Shown: positions 33,447 to 42,769, numbered from the stretch's first letter. The stretch: 64,000 bases of DNA from an uncultured Clostridia bacterium (GCA_945910815.1 CAMDZD010000008.1:1-64000), one strand, 5' to 3'. Translations and numbers: made by a program. Notes: a model not told the origin generated them from the letters alone.

Positions 33447-35231
33447 TTAAACGCCTTTGAATTCATTTATTGCGTATTCGTAAACTGTACCTGTACCACC
33501 TGATGATATATAGCTGTAATAGGAGAGAATGAGAGTAGCATCGCTGGAATTTATCTCATAATCTGGAATAGCGTCAACAACGGCGAATTGTCTTTTACTT
33601 AAGTCAATAGATTTTCCGGAAGAAATATCTGCATAAATCGACAGAATAGCGGAAGCATCACTTGCATTTATCTGACTGTCGCCGTTAGCGTCACCAATCA
33701 GGATTGGTTCAGGTACAGCGGCAGAAGATATATCGCTGCCGATAAGTGCGAATTTGTAGCCGTTTAAAGCAGAATAGATTTCAGCATAGGAATCCTCACA
33801 GCCGAAAATTACACCGTCATAGTTATGTTTTACAGATTTATCTTCTAAGTTCATGTAATAATTGTTGCTGATAGCGTTGGTCATTACTTTGCAGTCGGGA
33901 TTTTCTATTGTTATTGAGGAGAGATTTACACATTTCGCAAATGCATAAGAATTAATTGTTGTAATGTTTTCAGGAATAGTTATGTCAGTCAGACTGTTGC
34001 AAAGATAGAAAGTATCGTCTTTTATTGAAGTCATGCCTTTTCCTATTGTCACATCAGAAAGATTTTCACATGAACTGAATGCGTTTTCGCCAATATCCGT
34101 AACGCTGTCCGGTATAGTTATTCCGGTCAGTCCCATATTGCAGAAAGCTGAATCGCCTATTGTTTCAAGATTTTCGGGAAGTGTTATATCCTTTAAGCCT
34201 GTACAATCAGCAAAAGCAGATTTTCCTATTGATGTTAATGTATCGGGGAATTTTATGGAAGTAAGTGAATCACATTTTGAGAAAGCACTTTCTCCGATTT
34301 CCGTAACGCTGTTGCCCAAGGAAATATTCTTTAAACTTGTACAGCCTGAAAATGCGGAAATTCCTATAAAAGTAACGTTATTTCCCAAAGTAACATTTTC
34401 TAATCCGCTGCAGTTCTGGAACATGGAGTCTTTAATTTCAGTAACGCCATCGGGGATAGTAATACCAGTCAGTTTATCGCAGAGATAAAACGCACCTGCT
34501 TCTATTGAAGTAACGGTATCAGGAATAACATAGCTACCCTCTCTGGTGACAGGATATTTTATAAGAGTTGTCATATCCTTGCTGAACAGTATACCGTCAA
34601 CGCTTGTGTAGGAGTCGCTGTCGTAGCTGACATTAATGTTTGAAAGGCTTGTACAGCCTACGAACGTATCAGCGTTTAATGAAGCAGAAACGCCGGCAGG
34701 GATAGTAACATCTGTAAGACTTGTGCATATTGCGAAAGCCTGTTTACCGATAACCTGAACGCTTTCGGGAATAACAATACTTTTAAGGGCGGTACAGTTA
34801 GAGAAAGCCATTTTTTGTATTTCTGTTACACTGTCGGGGAGAGTAATTTCAGTAAGACTGTAACACTTGTCAAAAGTTTCCGCACCGATTACTTTTATTG
34901 TATCGGGTAAAGTAACGCTCTGGAGGTCATAGCAGTGACGGAAAGCATGTTCTAATTCGGTAACGGGAAGACCTTCAATTTCGGAAGGAACTACGGCATT
35001 TACAGCCGATGAACCGCAACTTATTATTGTTATGTGGTCGGAATATTTTTCATAGCCGAGTTTAAATCCTTCGCCGTAATATATAGCAGTAGATTCGGGA
35101 GTTTCTTCACTTGAATCGGAAACAGTGGTTGAAGTGGTGTTATCAACAGCTGTACTATATAATGGGGATACAGTAGCAGTGCTGATTACAGTACAGGCTA
35201 AAATACTCGTTAAAAATCTTTTAGTTTTCAT
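33447..35231 (-). CDS. Secreted BspA-type LRR protein with C-terminal dockerin
   Basis: A 594-residue exported protein. A signal peptide (KTKRFLTSILACTVISTATV) is followed by about 14 LRR_5 units with the beat AFxxCxxLxxIxIPDSVTxIG, broken once by an island containing VDGILFSKDMTTLIKYP. The last 90 residues form a type I dockerin: GDANGDSQINASDASAILSI and DAIPDYEINSSDATLILSYY are its two calcium-loop/helix segments. It could dock on a cohesin scaffold at the cell surface, with the LRR part binding host or dietary ligands. No cohesin is in the window. Own promoter and terminator. Confidence 0.93.
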   Translation of the reverse strand: MKTKRFLTSILACTVISTATVSPLYSTAVDNTTSTTVSDSSEETPESTAIYYGEGFKLGYEKYSDHITIISCGSSAVNAVVPSEIEGLPVTELEHAFRHCYDLQSVTLPDTIKVIGAETFDKCYSLTEITLPDSVTEIQKMAFSNCTALKSIVIPESVQVIGKQAFAICTSLTDVTIPAGVSASLNADTFVGCTSLSNINVSYDSDSYTSVDGILFSKDMTTLIKYPVTREGSYVIPDTVTSIEAGAFYLCDKLTGITIPDGVTEIKDSMFQNCSGLENVTLGNNVTFIGISAFSGCTSLKNISLGNSVTEIGESAFSKCDSLTSIKFPDTLTSIGKSAFADCTGLKDITLPENLETIGDSAFCNMGLTGITIPDSVTDIGENAFSSCENLSDVTIGKGMTSIKDDTFYLCNSLTDITIPENITTINSYAFAKCVNLSSITIENPDCKVMTNAISNNYYMNLEDKSVKHNYDGVIFGCEDSYAEIYSALNGYKFALIGSDISSAAVPEPILIGDANGDSQINASDASAILSIYADISSGKSIDLSKRQFAVVDAIPDYEINSSDATLILSYYSYISSGGTGTVYEYAINEFKGV

Positions 35232-35269
35232 AAATTTTTCCTCCTTATATAATATTGGATTATATTTTA

Positions 35270-35298
35270 ATTATAGCACAACAGGAAATAAAAGTCAA
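35270..35298 (-). promoter_or_regulatory. Sigma-A promoter of LRR-dockerin gene
   Basis: TTGACT-N17-TATAAT with extended -10 (TGC) on the minus strand, 38 bases before the start. Confidence 0.8.
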
Positions 35299-35405
35299 TA
35301 GTTTTGAAAAAAATTCAATATATATATAAATTAATTTAATGCGAATTAAATTGTCTGAGACTGCATATAGATTTATCAGCAGATGAAAAAAGGAGTGTAA
35401 ATGGA

Positions 35406-36326
35406 ATGTATAAATCAGAAATTATTTTAAAATCTCTTTGCAGATATCTTCCGGAAAAGCTTGCGGAGAGTATAGGAAAAATAAATTCCTCCGACCTTGA
35501 TAATATTACTGAAATCCGCATAAGAGCCGAAAGACCGGTATGTGTTACGCTATGGGGGGAAAGTTTTTTTCTTGAAAAATCGGGAAAGCTTTCAGGAAAT
35601 TTTAATAATTCGGTTCAGACAGGCTTTGCAGAAGTAAATAATATACTGAAATCGCTCTGCCGTTATTCAGTTTACAGTTACAGCAGAGAAATTTCGGAGG
35701 GATTTATAACAATAGAATCGGGAATAAGGGCGGGACTTTCGGGAACAGTTTCGTATGCGGACGGAGTAAGGACAATGCGTTACATAAACGGAATAAATTT
35801 CAGAATCCCACGGGAAATAAAGAACTGCGGAGAAAAAATATATAACAAGCTCCTTAAAAACAAGCCTTGCGGAATTATAATATGCGGTTCTGTGGCATCG
35901 GGAAAAACAACGCTTTTGCGTGATTTGTGCAGACTATGCGGAAACAGATACATAGTATCACTGATAGACGAGAGGGGAGAGCTTGCCGGCTGTCGTGACG
36001 GAGTTCCGCAGAATGATGTCGGAATAAATACGGATATTTTTGACGGCTTTGAACGTTCGGACGGAATTATAAATGCAGTGCGTTCGATGTCACCCGAAAT
36101 TATATTCTGTGATGAAATCAGCACCGAAAAGGATTCACAGGCGATGATAAAATCAGCAGGTTGCGGAGTGAAATTCATATCGACAGCTCATGCGGACAGT
36201 TTTGAAAATCTTATGAAACGCCGTTATCTTTATGACCTGATAGATTCCGGAATATTTGAGTATGCCGTTATAATGTCGGGGAGTTCGGAGGCGGGAAAAA
36301 TAAAAGATGTCAGGAGAATATCATGA
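35406..36326 (+). CDS. spoIIIAA: Stage III sporulation protein AA
   Basis: A 306-residue cytosolic secretion-type ATPase that powers or builds the mother-cell-to-forespore channel. Walker A is IICGSVASGKTTLL, in which Val-Ala precedes SGKTT as an unusual variant; the Walker B region is EIIFCDEIS and ISTAHADS is a sensor. The ATG at 35406 follows AAAGGAG; an ATG five bases upstream is out of frame and stops after four codons. First of eight consecutive spoIIIA genes. It overlaps spoIIIAB by four bases (ATGA). Confidence 0.95.
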   Translation: MYKSEIILKSLCRYLPEKLAESIGKINSSDLDNITEIRIRAERPVCVTLWGESFFLEKSGKLSGNFNNSVQTGFAEVNNILKSLCRYSVYSYSREISEGFITIESGIRAGLSGTVSYADGVRTMRYINGINFRIPREIKNCGEKIYNKLLKNKPCGIIICGSVASGKTTLLRDLCRLCGNRYIVSLIDERGELAGCRDGVPQNDVGINTDIFDGFERSDGIINAVRSMSPEIIFCDEISTEKDSQAMIKSAGCGVKFISTAHADSFENLMKRRYLYDLIDSGIFEYAVIMSGSSEAGKIKDVRRIS

Positions 36327-36832
36327 TATTCAGGATTTGCGGAATTTCTCTTATATTTATATGCTGTTTTACAGCGGGAATAAAGGCATCGGACAGGCTG
36401 AAAAAATACTGCGAAAGCTGTAATATGCTTGAAGAAATTCTGAACAGAATAAGCATTATGATAAAATACGGCAGTATAAATATATACGGCATAATTTCGG
36501 AACTGAAAAAAAGCGAATCGCTTTCCGGAATGGATTTTATAAAAAATCTTCCCGATGATTTTGAAAACAATTCCGAAAGCTTTTCTGATGTGTGGAACAG
36601 AGCAGTAAATTCCGATAAAAGTATAGGAGATGAGGAAAAAAGCTTTTTAATATCATTCGGGGAGAAATTCGGTTCGAGTGATATTTCGGGGGAGCTTTCC
36701 GGAATTGAAATGCTTATGGAAAATATCCGCATTACAGCAGAAAAACGCCGTCAGGAATACGAGAAAAAGGGCAGGCTTTACCGTTCTGTGGGACTTCTCG
36801 CCGGAATTATGACAGGTATTCTGATTTTATAG
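36323..36832 (+). CDS. spoIIIAB: Stage III sporulation protein AB
   Basis: A 169-residue protein with an N-terminal membrane segment (FRICGISLIFICCFTAGIKASD), a helical soluble middle and a C-terminal hydrophobic segment (SVGLLAGIMTGILIL). This matches SpoIIIAB, a GspF-like fragment thought to sit with SpoIIIAA at the base of the channel. Translationally coupled to spoIIIAA. Confidence 0.92.
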   Translation: MIFRICGISLIFICCFTAGIKASDRLKKYCESCNMLEEILNRISIMIKYGSINIYGIISELKKSESLSGMDFIKNLPDDFENNSESFSDVWNRAVNSDKSIGDEEKSFLISFGEKFGSSDISGELSGIEMLMENIRITAEKRRQEYEKKGRLYRSVGLLAGIMTGILIL

Positions 36833-36848
36833 GGACAGGTGAAAAACA

Positions 36849-37046
36849 ATGGATATAGATTTGATTTTCAAAATTGCAGGAACAGGGATAATAGTAGCGG
36901 TACTGAATCTTGTTCTTAAACGTGCGGAACGTGAGGAACAGGCTATGATGACAACTCTTGCAGGGCTTATAGTCGTGCTTGTTGTAATAGTTCAGGAAAT
37001 AGGCAGTCTTTTTGATACGGTTAAATCCGTATTCGGATTATGGTAA
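36849..37046 (+). CDS. spoIIIAC: Stage III sporulation protein AC
   Basis: A 65-residue membrane protein with two hydrophobic helices (IFKIAGTGIIVAVLNLVL and ALAGLIVVLVVIVQEIG-type) joined by the conserved KRAEREEQAMM turn. Inner-membrane component of the spoIIIA channel. Its end overlaps spoIIIAD by seven bases. Confidence 0.95.
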   Translation: MDIDLIFKIAGTGIIVAVLNLVLKRAEREEQAMMTTLAGLIVVLVVIVQEIGSLFDTVKSVFGLW

Positions 37047-37429
37047 GTGATATTACTGCTGTAAGCGGATTCTGTATTGCCGGAGCAGTTCTTGCGGTAC
37101 TTATTAAACAGTATTGTAAAGAGCAGTCAATGATGATTACTCTCGGAGTGTGCATTATGGTATTCGCAGGAGCAGTTTCGATAATTTCGCCGTTGTTGGA
37201 CAGGCTTTCCGTACTTTTTACGGAATCGGGACTTGATGAGAATTATATATCGATTGTATTCAAGGCAACAGCCATATGCTTTATAACGCAGATAACGTCT
37301 GATTTATGCCGTGACAGCGGAGAAAGTGCAATCGCCTCCGCTATGGAACTCTGGGGGCGAATTTCAATAACGCTTATATCATTACCGCTTATTGAATCAG
37401 TTATCAATACTATAACTGAATTTATCTGA
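37040..37429 (+). CDS. spoIIIAD: Stage III sporulation protein AD
   Basis: A 129-residue membrane protein with four hydrophobic segments and the conserved KQYCKEQSMMITL turn, a fold related to SpoIIIAC. It probably sits in the mother-cell membrane with SpoIIIAE. Starts within the last codons of spoIIIAC. Confidence 0.93.
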   Translation: MVSDITAVSGFCIAGAVLAVLIKQYCKEQSMMITLGVCIMVFAGAVSIISPLLDRLSVLFTESGLDENYISIVFKATAICFITQITSDLCRDSGESAIASAMELWGRISITLISLPLIESVINTITEFI

Positions 37430-37448
37430 AAAAACAGGAGTTTAAAAA

Positions 37449-38456
37449 ATGAATACTGATGAGCTTTACAGACAGATTGACGGACTTCTTGAGGAATACG
37501 ATATAATATATACTGCTGAAGATATAGGGGAGCTTACTCTGCCTGATTTGTTGCAGGGAATACATGATATATTTGTATCGAGAATTACAGCACCTCTTGC
37601 CTTTCTCGGAATTATAACGGCAGTAATAATATTTACATCGCTTGCAAAAAATCTGAATACCGCAGTAATACCGCAGAAATCGGATATTGCAGATATAGCA
37701 GGAACTCTTACGGCGGTGGCAGTTCTTATAACGCCTTTGCTGTCGCTTTATTCGGAAGTATGTGATACTGTAACACGGTGCGGAGAATTTATAAATTTGT
37801 TTGTACCGGTATTTTCGGGAATATGTGCAGTTTCGGGAAGTATATCCGCCCTCGGAACATATAATCTGATAACTCTCGGAATGTCGCAGTTGATAGTGTG
37901 GATTTCTTCAAATTACCTTATGCCCCTGCTGACTTCATTAACAGCTCTTTCAGTGACAGGAAGTATATACTGCAACAAATCTGCGGACAGCTTTGCAAAA
38001 TTTGCAGGAAATTTTATAAAATGGATTCTGACAGTAAGCACAGGTATTCTTGTGGGATTTATGACACTTAAGGGAAGTATAGGAGCTTCTGCCGATACTT
38101 TTGCAACTAAAACAGCAAAATTTATTATATCCGGCTGTGTACCGGTAATAGGCGGAGCAGTTTCCGATGCTTATTCAACAGTAAAGGGAAGTATCGGAAT
38201 ACTCAAAGGCACTGCCGGAATATCGGGGATTATTATTCTTGTATTTATATTTGCACCACCTGTTATAGAAATTATATCATTCAGAGCTGTTATAAAAATA
38301 GGAACTTTTCTTTCGGATATGTTTTCATCGGATACAACAGGTAAACTTCTGAAAAGTCTTGAAAGCGGACTTTCAACGGCATTAAGCATAATTATATGCT
38401 TTGCTCTTGTTTTTATAATAAGCACGGCAATACTTATGAAATCAAATGCATTATAG
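37449..38456 (+). CDS. spoIIIAE: Stage III sporulation protein AE
   Basis: A 335-residue polytopic membrane protein with about seven helices and the family segments SISALGTYNLITLGMSQLI and VSTGILVGFMTLKGSIGASA. B. subtilis SpoIIIAE is about 400 residues with a signal peptide; this one lacks an obvious cleavable signal and is somewhat shorter, beginning with a soluble helix. Core membrane component of the feeding-tube complex. Confidence 0.92.
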   Translation: MNTDELYRQIDGLLEEYDIIYTAEDIGELTLPDLLQGIHDIFVSRITAPLAFLGIITAVIIFTSLAKNLNTAVIPQKSDIADIAGTLTAVAVLITPLLSLYSEVCDTVTRCGEFINLFVPVFSGICAVSGSISALGTYNLITLGMSQLIVWISSNYLMPLLTSLTALSVTGSIYCNKSADSFAKFAGNFIKWILTVSTGILVGFMTLKGSIGASADTFATKTAKFIISGCVPVIGGAVSDAYSTVKGSIGILKGTAGISGIIILVFIFAPPVIEIISFRAVIKIGTFLSDMFSSDTTGKLLKSLESGLSTALSIIICFALVFIISTAILMKSNAL

Positions 38457-38468
38457 GGGAGGTGCTTT

Positions 38469-38909
38469 ATGGAATCGGCAGTACTTTCAGTATGTATAGT
38501 ATCTCTTGCTATAAGCATTTCGGAAAATCTTACGGCAGGAACCAGACTCGGAAAACAAGTTAAATTTATTCTTTCTCTTATACTTATTGCTGTAATATTC
38601 CGACCTTTTTCGGATAATATTTCACTGCCTGATATACCTGATATTCCGGAATTTCAGCAGTATTCAGACGAATTTTACAATAACGAAATGAAAATGCGGA
38701 TTTCCGAAAATATTTCGGAGGCTCTTGAAGATGAACTTCTTAAAAACGGAATCAATACAGATTTTATTGATACGGATATTAATATTTCTGATTCGGACAG
38801 CATATCTATTAATAGTGTCACAGTCGGCACGGATAACTTTCAGCGTGCCGAAATGATAATAAAGGAAAATCTCGGAGAGGAGACGGAAGTTTTAAATGGC
38901 TATGGCTGA
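38469..38909 (+). CDS. spoIIIAF: Stage III sporulation protein AF
   Basis: A 146-residue protein with two N-terminal membrane helices (LSVCIVSLAISISENLTAG and FILSLILIAVIFRPF) and a soluble ring-building domain facing the intermembrane space, ending VTVGTDNFQRAEMIIKENLG. Shares the ring-forming fold of SpoIIIAG/AH. Overlaps spoIIIAG by 14 bases. Confidence 0.9.
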   Translation: MESAVLSVCIVSLAISISENLTAGTRLGKQVKFILSLILIAVIFRPFSDNISLPDIPDIPEFQQYSDEFYNNEMKMRISENISEALEDELLKNGINTDFIDTDINISDSDSISINSVTVGTDNFQRAEMIIKENLGEETEVLNGYG

Positions 38910-39399
38910 TTTTATCAAAAAAATTCCGGCGGATAAAATAATATTCACAGCGGGTATACTCGGAATGATTTTCATATTGATTTCGTCACTTATTCCCGAT
39001 AAGGATAATAAAAAATCTTCTGAAACGGAAAATTCAGCTTTCAGCGAATCTGCATATCTTGATGAAACTGAAAAGCGTCTCGGAGATTTTCTAAGAAATA
39101 TGGAGGGCGTGGGAAATGTAAAAGTAATGATTACTCTTAAAGGCGGAGAGCTTTATACATATGCCCGTGAAGGCAGAAAAAGCGTTTCCGAAAACAAGAC
39201 AGAAACTGATGAAAGCTATGTTATGTCGGGACGTGAAAAAAATCCCGTGCTTGAAACTGTAAGCAATCCCGAAATAAAGGGAGCTGTCATAGCCTGTGAC
39301 GGAGCATCAAATCCGTCAGTAAAAACCGATGTATATAATACAGTTTCAAAAGTTCTGGGAATACCCACTTCCGATATATATGTAACAGAACTGAAATAA
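38896..39399 (+). CDS. spoIIIAG: Stage III sporulation protein AG
   Basis: A 167-residue single-pass membrane protein: a short N-terminus, a membrane helix (IIFTAGILGMIFILISSLI) and a ring-building domain with EGVGNVKVMITLKGG and PEIKGAVIACDGASNPSVK. SpoIIIAG forms a 30-subunit ring in B. subtilis. Two ATG codons six bases apart are possible starts; the first is used here. Confidence 0.93.
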   Translation: MAMADFIKKIPADKIIFTAGILGMIFILISSLIPDKDNKKSSETENSAFSESAYLDETEKRLGDFLRNMEGVGNVKVMITLKGGELYTYAREGRKSVSENKTETDESYVMSGREKNPVLETVSNPEIKGAVIACDGASNPSVKTDVYNTVSKVLGIPTSDIYVTELK

Positions 39400-39424
39400 C
39401 TTTTAACAAAAGGAGATTTTTAAA

Positions 39425-39985
39425 ATGAAAAAACCATCACTGATTATCAGAAAAAAACACATTATAATGTCATGTCTTACGCTTATGCTCGGAATTGCCG
39501 TTTATATTAACTATGTTACAGCACCGAATCCGTCAGGAATGCTTCCCGTATCGAATGATAAAACGGAAAATGTCGGAAACTACGGTGAAACGGAGCTTGT
39601 AAACAAGGATATAAAAGATGCCTCGGAGCTTGTTTCTTCTGATTACTTTGCACAGGCTCGCCTTGACAAGATGAATAACCGTGATGAAGCCGTTCAGACT
39701 TTGCAGTCAATAATGGGGGGCGGAGATATTACAGAAGATGAAATGGTTACAAAGGCAATCGATGCCGTTGAAGTATCAAAGCTTATAGAAAGTGAGGGAA
39801 CTATTGAATCCCTTGTGAAACTTCAGGGATTTGAGGACTGCGTTGCATATCTTGACGGTGAAAGTGCAAAGGTAGTCGTTAAAACAGAGGGCCTCGACAA
39901 GGCACAGGCTACTGCCATAAAAGATATAATTCTCGGCGAAACAGAAATTTCAGCAGAAAATATAAGAATTTTTGAAGTGAAATAG
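39425..39985 (+). CDS. spoIIIAH: Stage III sporulation protein AH
   Basis: A 186-residue membrane protein with an N-terminal helix (HIIMSCLTLMLGIAVYINYV) and a YscJ/FliF-like ring-building domain (about 65-186; SSDYFAQARLDKMNNRDEAV). In the septum it binds SpoIIQ from the forespore. Last gene of the spoIIIA operon, 25 bases after spoIIIAG. Confidence 0.95.
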   Translation: MKKPSLIIRKKHIIMSCLTLMLGIAVYINYVTAPNPSGMLPVSNDKTENVGNYGETELVNKDIKDASELVSSDYFAQARLDKMNNRDEAVQTLQSIMGGGDITEDEMVTKAIDAVEVSKLIESEGTIESLVKLQGFEDCVAYLDGESAKVVVKTEGLDKAQATAIKDIILGETEISAENIRIFEVK

Positions 39986-40014
39986 TTGAATTGAATGATT
40001 TTTTTTGATATAAT
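39986..40014 (+). promoter_or_regulatory. Sigma-A promoter of asp23 gene
   Basis: TTGAAT-N17-TATAAT directly after the spoIIIAH stop, 66 bases before the start codon. It separates vegetative genes from the sporulation operon. Confidence 0.8.
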
Positions 40015-40080
40015 ATATGTATACGGACGGAATGTCTGAAAAGCCATTCCGTTCAATTCTGAATTTGCGGAGGATTTTTT

Positions 40081-40371
40081 ATGAAAAAGGACGATTCAAA
40101 AGCATATATCAAAATATCGGAAGATGCTGTTGCAAAAATTGCAGAACTTTCGGCTCTTGAAATAAAAGGAGTTTCAAAAACAGATAAAAAATCTGTTTCA
40201 GTCAGAAATCTTGGCGGAATCGTTGAAATAAGTATTGATATATTTGTAAATGCTCCGGAAGATGCACAGTCCGTTGCAGAAAAAGTTCAGTGTGCTGTCA
40301 AGGAAAGCGTTCAGAGTATGACGGGAATCCCCGTTTCAAGAGTATGTATAGGTGTGGCCGGAACTGACTGA
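40081..40371 (+). CDS. Asp23/Gls24 family envelope-stress protein (YqhY-like)
   Basis: A 96-residue protein with the Asp23 core: KISEDAVAKIAELSALEIKGV and VEISIDIFVNAPEDAQSVAEKVQ ending GIPVSRVCIGVAG. It lies between spoIIIA and nusB, the usual location of yqhY, whose role is tied to acetyl-CoA carboxylase balance in B. subtilis. Soluble; own promoter. Confidence 0.9.
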   Translation: MKKDDSKAYIKISEDAVAKIAELSALEIKGVSKTDKKSVSVRNLGGIVEISIDIFVNAPEDAQSVAEKVQCAVKESVQSMTGIPVSRVCIGVAGTD

Positions 40372-40396
40372 CATTAAGAATAAAAAATTTTCCGGC

Positions 40397-40425
40397 TTTA
40401 CAAAAGCCTGAAGTAATGCTATAAT
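40397..40425 (+). promoter_or_regulatory. Sigma-A promoter of nusB operon
   Basis: TTTACA-N17-TATAAT with extended -10 (TGC), 42 bases before nusB. Confidence 0.82.
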
Positions 40426-40467
40426 AAAGCAGGAATATTTATATACCGAAAAGGAGAGTTAAAACAA

Positions 40468-40881
40468 ATGACAAGACGTGAAATAAGGGACAGTGCTTTC
40501 AAGATTATATTTGAAAGCCTTCTCCGTGATGATTCTATTGAGGAACTTTACGAAATTGCAGAGGAAGTCGATGAAATTACAATAAATGATGATGTAAAAA
40601 AGCTTGTTGAGAGTGTTTTGTCACATGCAGATGAACTTGATGAAATTATATCAAAATACAGCAGGACAAGAGCATTGTCAAGAATTTCAAAGCTTAATAT
40701 TGCAATACTGCGTATAGGACTTTATGAGGCTATTTATGATGAAAAAACTCCCGTAAATGCTGCAATAAATGAAGCAGTTCTGCTTTCAAGAACGTATACA
40801 TTCAAGGAGGATACTTCATTTATAAACGGTATCCTCGGAGCTTTTGCAAGAGACAATGAAAGCAGAGATTCAAATGGCTGA
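40468..40881 (+). CDS. nusB: Transcription antitermination factor NusB
   Basis: A 137-residue all-helical RNA-binding protein acting with NusE/S10 in rRNA antitermination. Diagnostic pieces are TRREIRDSAFKIIFESL at the start, RISKLNIAILRIGLYEAIYDEKTPVNAAINEAV in the middle (only the family pattern, shown in part) and FINGILGAFARD at the end. It overlaps the next gene by eight bases. Confidence 0.95.
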   Translation: MTRREIRDSAFKIIFESLLRDDSIEELYEIAEEVDEITINDDVKKLVESVLSHADELDEIISKYSRTRALSRISKLNIAILRIGLYEAIYDEKTPVNAAINEAVLLSRTYTFKEDTSFINGILGAFARDNESRDSNG

Positions 40882-41818
40882 ATATCTCGGAATAGATACA
40901 AGCAATTATACTACGTCATGTGCCGTGTATGAAAGTTCTGAAAATAAAATCATTCAGCAGAAAAAACTTCTTCCCGTAAAAGAGGGACAGCTCGGACTCC
41001 GTCAGAGTGATGCCGTGTTTCATCATACAAAACAGTTGCCCGAAATGATTGAAAAGCTCTTTCAGTCTGATATTTCCGGAAATATATGCTGTGTTTCCGC
41101 ATCATCAAAGCCACGGAATGCAGAGGGTTCATATATGCCATGCTTTCTCTGCGGAGAGGGTTTTGCACGTTCATATTCGGCAATTGCAAAAATACCTTTC
41201 TATTCAACATCTCATCAGACGGGACATATACTTTCTGCCCTTTATTCCGCCGGACATCTGGATTTTACCGGAAGAAAATTCATAGCCTTTCATGTAAGCG
41301 GTGGGACTACTGACTGCCTTTTATGCGAACCCGATTCGGAAAATATAATAAATATCAGTCAGATTTCATCATCTCTTGATTTGAAAGCGGGACAGGCTGT
41401 CGACCGCATAGGTCTTATGCTCGGACTGAAATTTCCATGCGGTAGGGAGCTTGAAAAACTTGCAGTCAGATGTTCCGAACCTGTGGAGAAAATAAAGCCT
41501 GTACTTAAAGGAATGGACTGTTCACTTTCCGGACTTGAAAACAAGTGTAATGATATGCTTGAAAAGGGATTTCCGAAAGAATATATTGCAAGGTTCTGCC
41601 TTGAATTTATTGCCTTTACTGTTTCTGCAATGACTGAAAAGGCAGTTGAAAAATTCGGAAATATTCCGGTTGTATATGCCGGAGGTGTTATGTCGGATAT
41701 AATTATACAGAATATGCTTTCCGGACGTTTTGAGGCTTATTTTGCAAAGCCTGAATTTTCATGCGATAATGCTTCCGGAACAGCTCTTTATGGCTTTTTC
41801 AAAAGTCAGAAAAAATAA
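40874..41818 (+). CDS. TsaD/Kae1-like paralogue (peptidase M22 family)
   Basis: A 314-residue ASKHA-fold protein, YLGIDTSNYTTSCAV at the start, with the HxxxH metal site retained in SHQTGHILSA, VSGGTTDCLL as a phosphate-binding loop and VYAGGVMSDIIIQNML near the end. It is shorter than true TsaD (about 340) and this lineage normally has a separate tsaD, so it is a paralogue of unknown role rather than the tRNA t6A enzyme itself. The start at 40874 overlaps nusB; upstream in-frame codons lie in nusB. Such a paralogue next to nusB is common in Clostridia. Confidence 0.8.
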   Translation: MAEYLGIDTSNYTTSCAVYESSENKIIQQKKLLPVKEGQLGLRQSDAVFHHTKQLPEMIEKLFQSDISGNICCVSASSKPRNAEGSYMPCFLCGEGFARSYSAIAKIPFYSTSHQTGHILSALYSAGHLDFTGRKFIAFHVSGGTTDCLLCEPDSENIINISQISSSLDLKAGQAVDRIGLMLGLKFPCGRELEKLAVRCSEPVEKIKPVLKGMDCSLSGLENKCNDMLEKGFPKEYIARFCLEFIAFTVSAMTEKAVEKFGNIPVVYAGGVMSDIIIQNMLSGRFEAYFAKPEFSCDNASGTALYGFFKSQKK

Positions 41819-41835
41819 TTTTTCGGGGGATTATT

Positions 41836-42723
41836 ATGAATTTTAACGATAAAATGAAATTCTATGCAGAATATACACAAAAAAAGCTGAAAGAATACAA
41901 CTGCCCTGATTCTGATACAGAAAAGCAGAAAACTCTTATTGATGCTATGAATTATTCGCTTGAGGCAGGCGGAAAGAGAATCCGCCCTGTGCTTGTTTAC
42001 GCATTTTGCGAAGCCTGTGGCGGAGATTATAAAAAAGTAACTGCTCCGGCATGTGCCATAGAAATGATACATACATTTTCACTGATACATGACGACCTTC
42101 CTTCTATGGATAACGATGATTTCAGACGCGGAAAGCCGTCATGTCACAAGAAATTCGGTGAGGCGGAAGCTATTCTTGCCGGAGATGCTCTTGCACTTCT
42201 TCCTTTTGAAATTATTTCCGGTGATGAAAGACTTTCAGCTGATGAAAAAGTAAAAATAATTTCCGTACTTTCAAAAGCCTCCGGAAAATCCGGAATGGTA
42301 GGCGGTCAGATTATAGATATGGAAAATGAAAGACGTTCAGACGTTGATGAAGATAATCTCATAAATATGTACAGAGGAAAAACAGGTGCTTTAATCATGG
42401 CATCATGTGTTATGGGGTGCATTTGTGCGGGTGCTGATGAATTTCACATAAAAAATGCGGAAGAATATGCCTATAAGCTTGGTCTTGCCTTTCAGATTAT
42501 TGACGATATACTTGATGTAACAAGTACTTCTGATGTACTCGGAAAGCCGGTCGGAAGTGATGAACAGGAAAATAAAACTACTTTCGTTACTCTTTACGGA
42601 GTTGAAAAGGCAAAACAGATTGCAATAAAGATTACAAATCAGGCTCTTGAAATACTTGAAAGCTTTGAAAACAATGAATTTCTCAAAGAACTTACTGATA
42701 TGCTTCTTAAACGCAGTTTCTGA
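41836..42723 (+). CDS. ispA: Polyprenyl (farnesyl/geranyl) diphosphate synthase
   Basis: A 295-residue prenyltransferase extending isoprenoid chains with isopentenyl diphosphate. First Asp-rich motif HDDLPSMDNDDFRRGKPSC, second motif IDDILDVTSTSD, and GGKRIRPVL at the substrate site. Two residues inserted in the first motif (DDxxxxD) are typical of bacterial FPP synthases. It lies directly before dxs, linking the start and end of the pathway. Confidence 0.94.
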   Translation: MNFNDKMKFYAEYTQKKLKEYNCPDSDTEKQKTLIDAMNYSLEAGGKRIRPVLVYAFCEACGGDYKKVTAPACAIEMIHTFSLIHDDLPSMDNDDFRRGKPSCHKKFGEAEAILAGDALALLPFEIISGDERLSADEKVKIISVLSKASGKSGMVGGQIIDMENERRSDVDEDNLINMYRGKTGALIMASCVMGCICAGADEFHIKNAEEYAYKLGLAFQIIDDILDVTSTSDVLGKPVGSDEQENKTTFVTLYGVEKAKQIAIKITNQALEILESFENNEFLKELTDMLLKRSF

Positions 42724-42769
42724 TAATATTTTTTTATACTTCAGATGAGGGAGGGAATTAAAAAAGAAT

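Noticed and set aside
33447..35231. Spaced repeats (and an opposite-strand reading frame at 34033-34488) as an array or gene
   Set aside because: The spacing is the LRR_5 protein repeat; the opposite-strand frame mirrors it and lacks a ribosome binding site.
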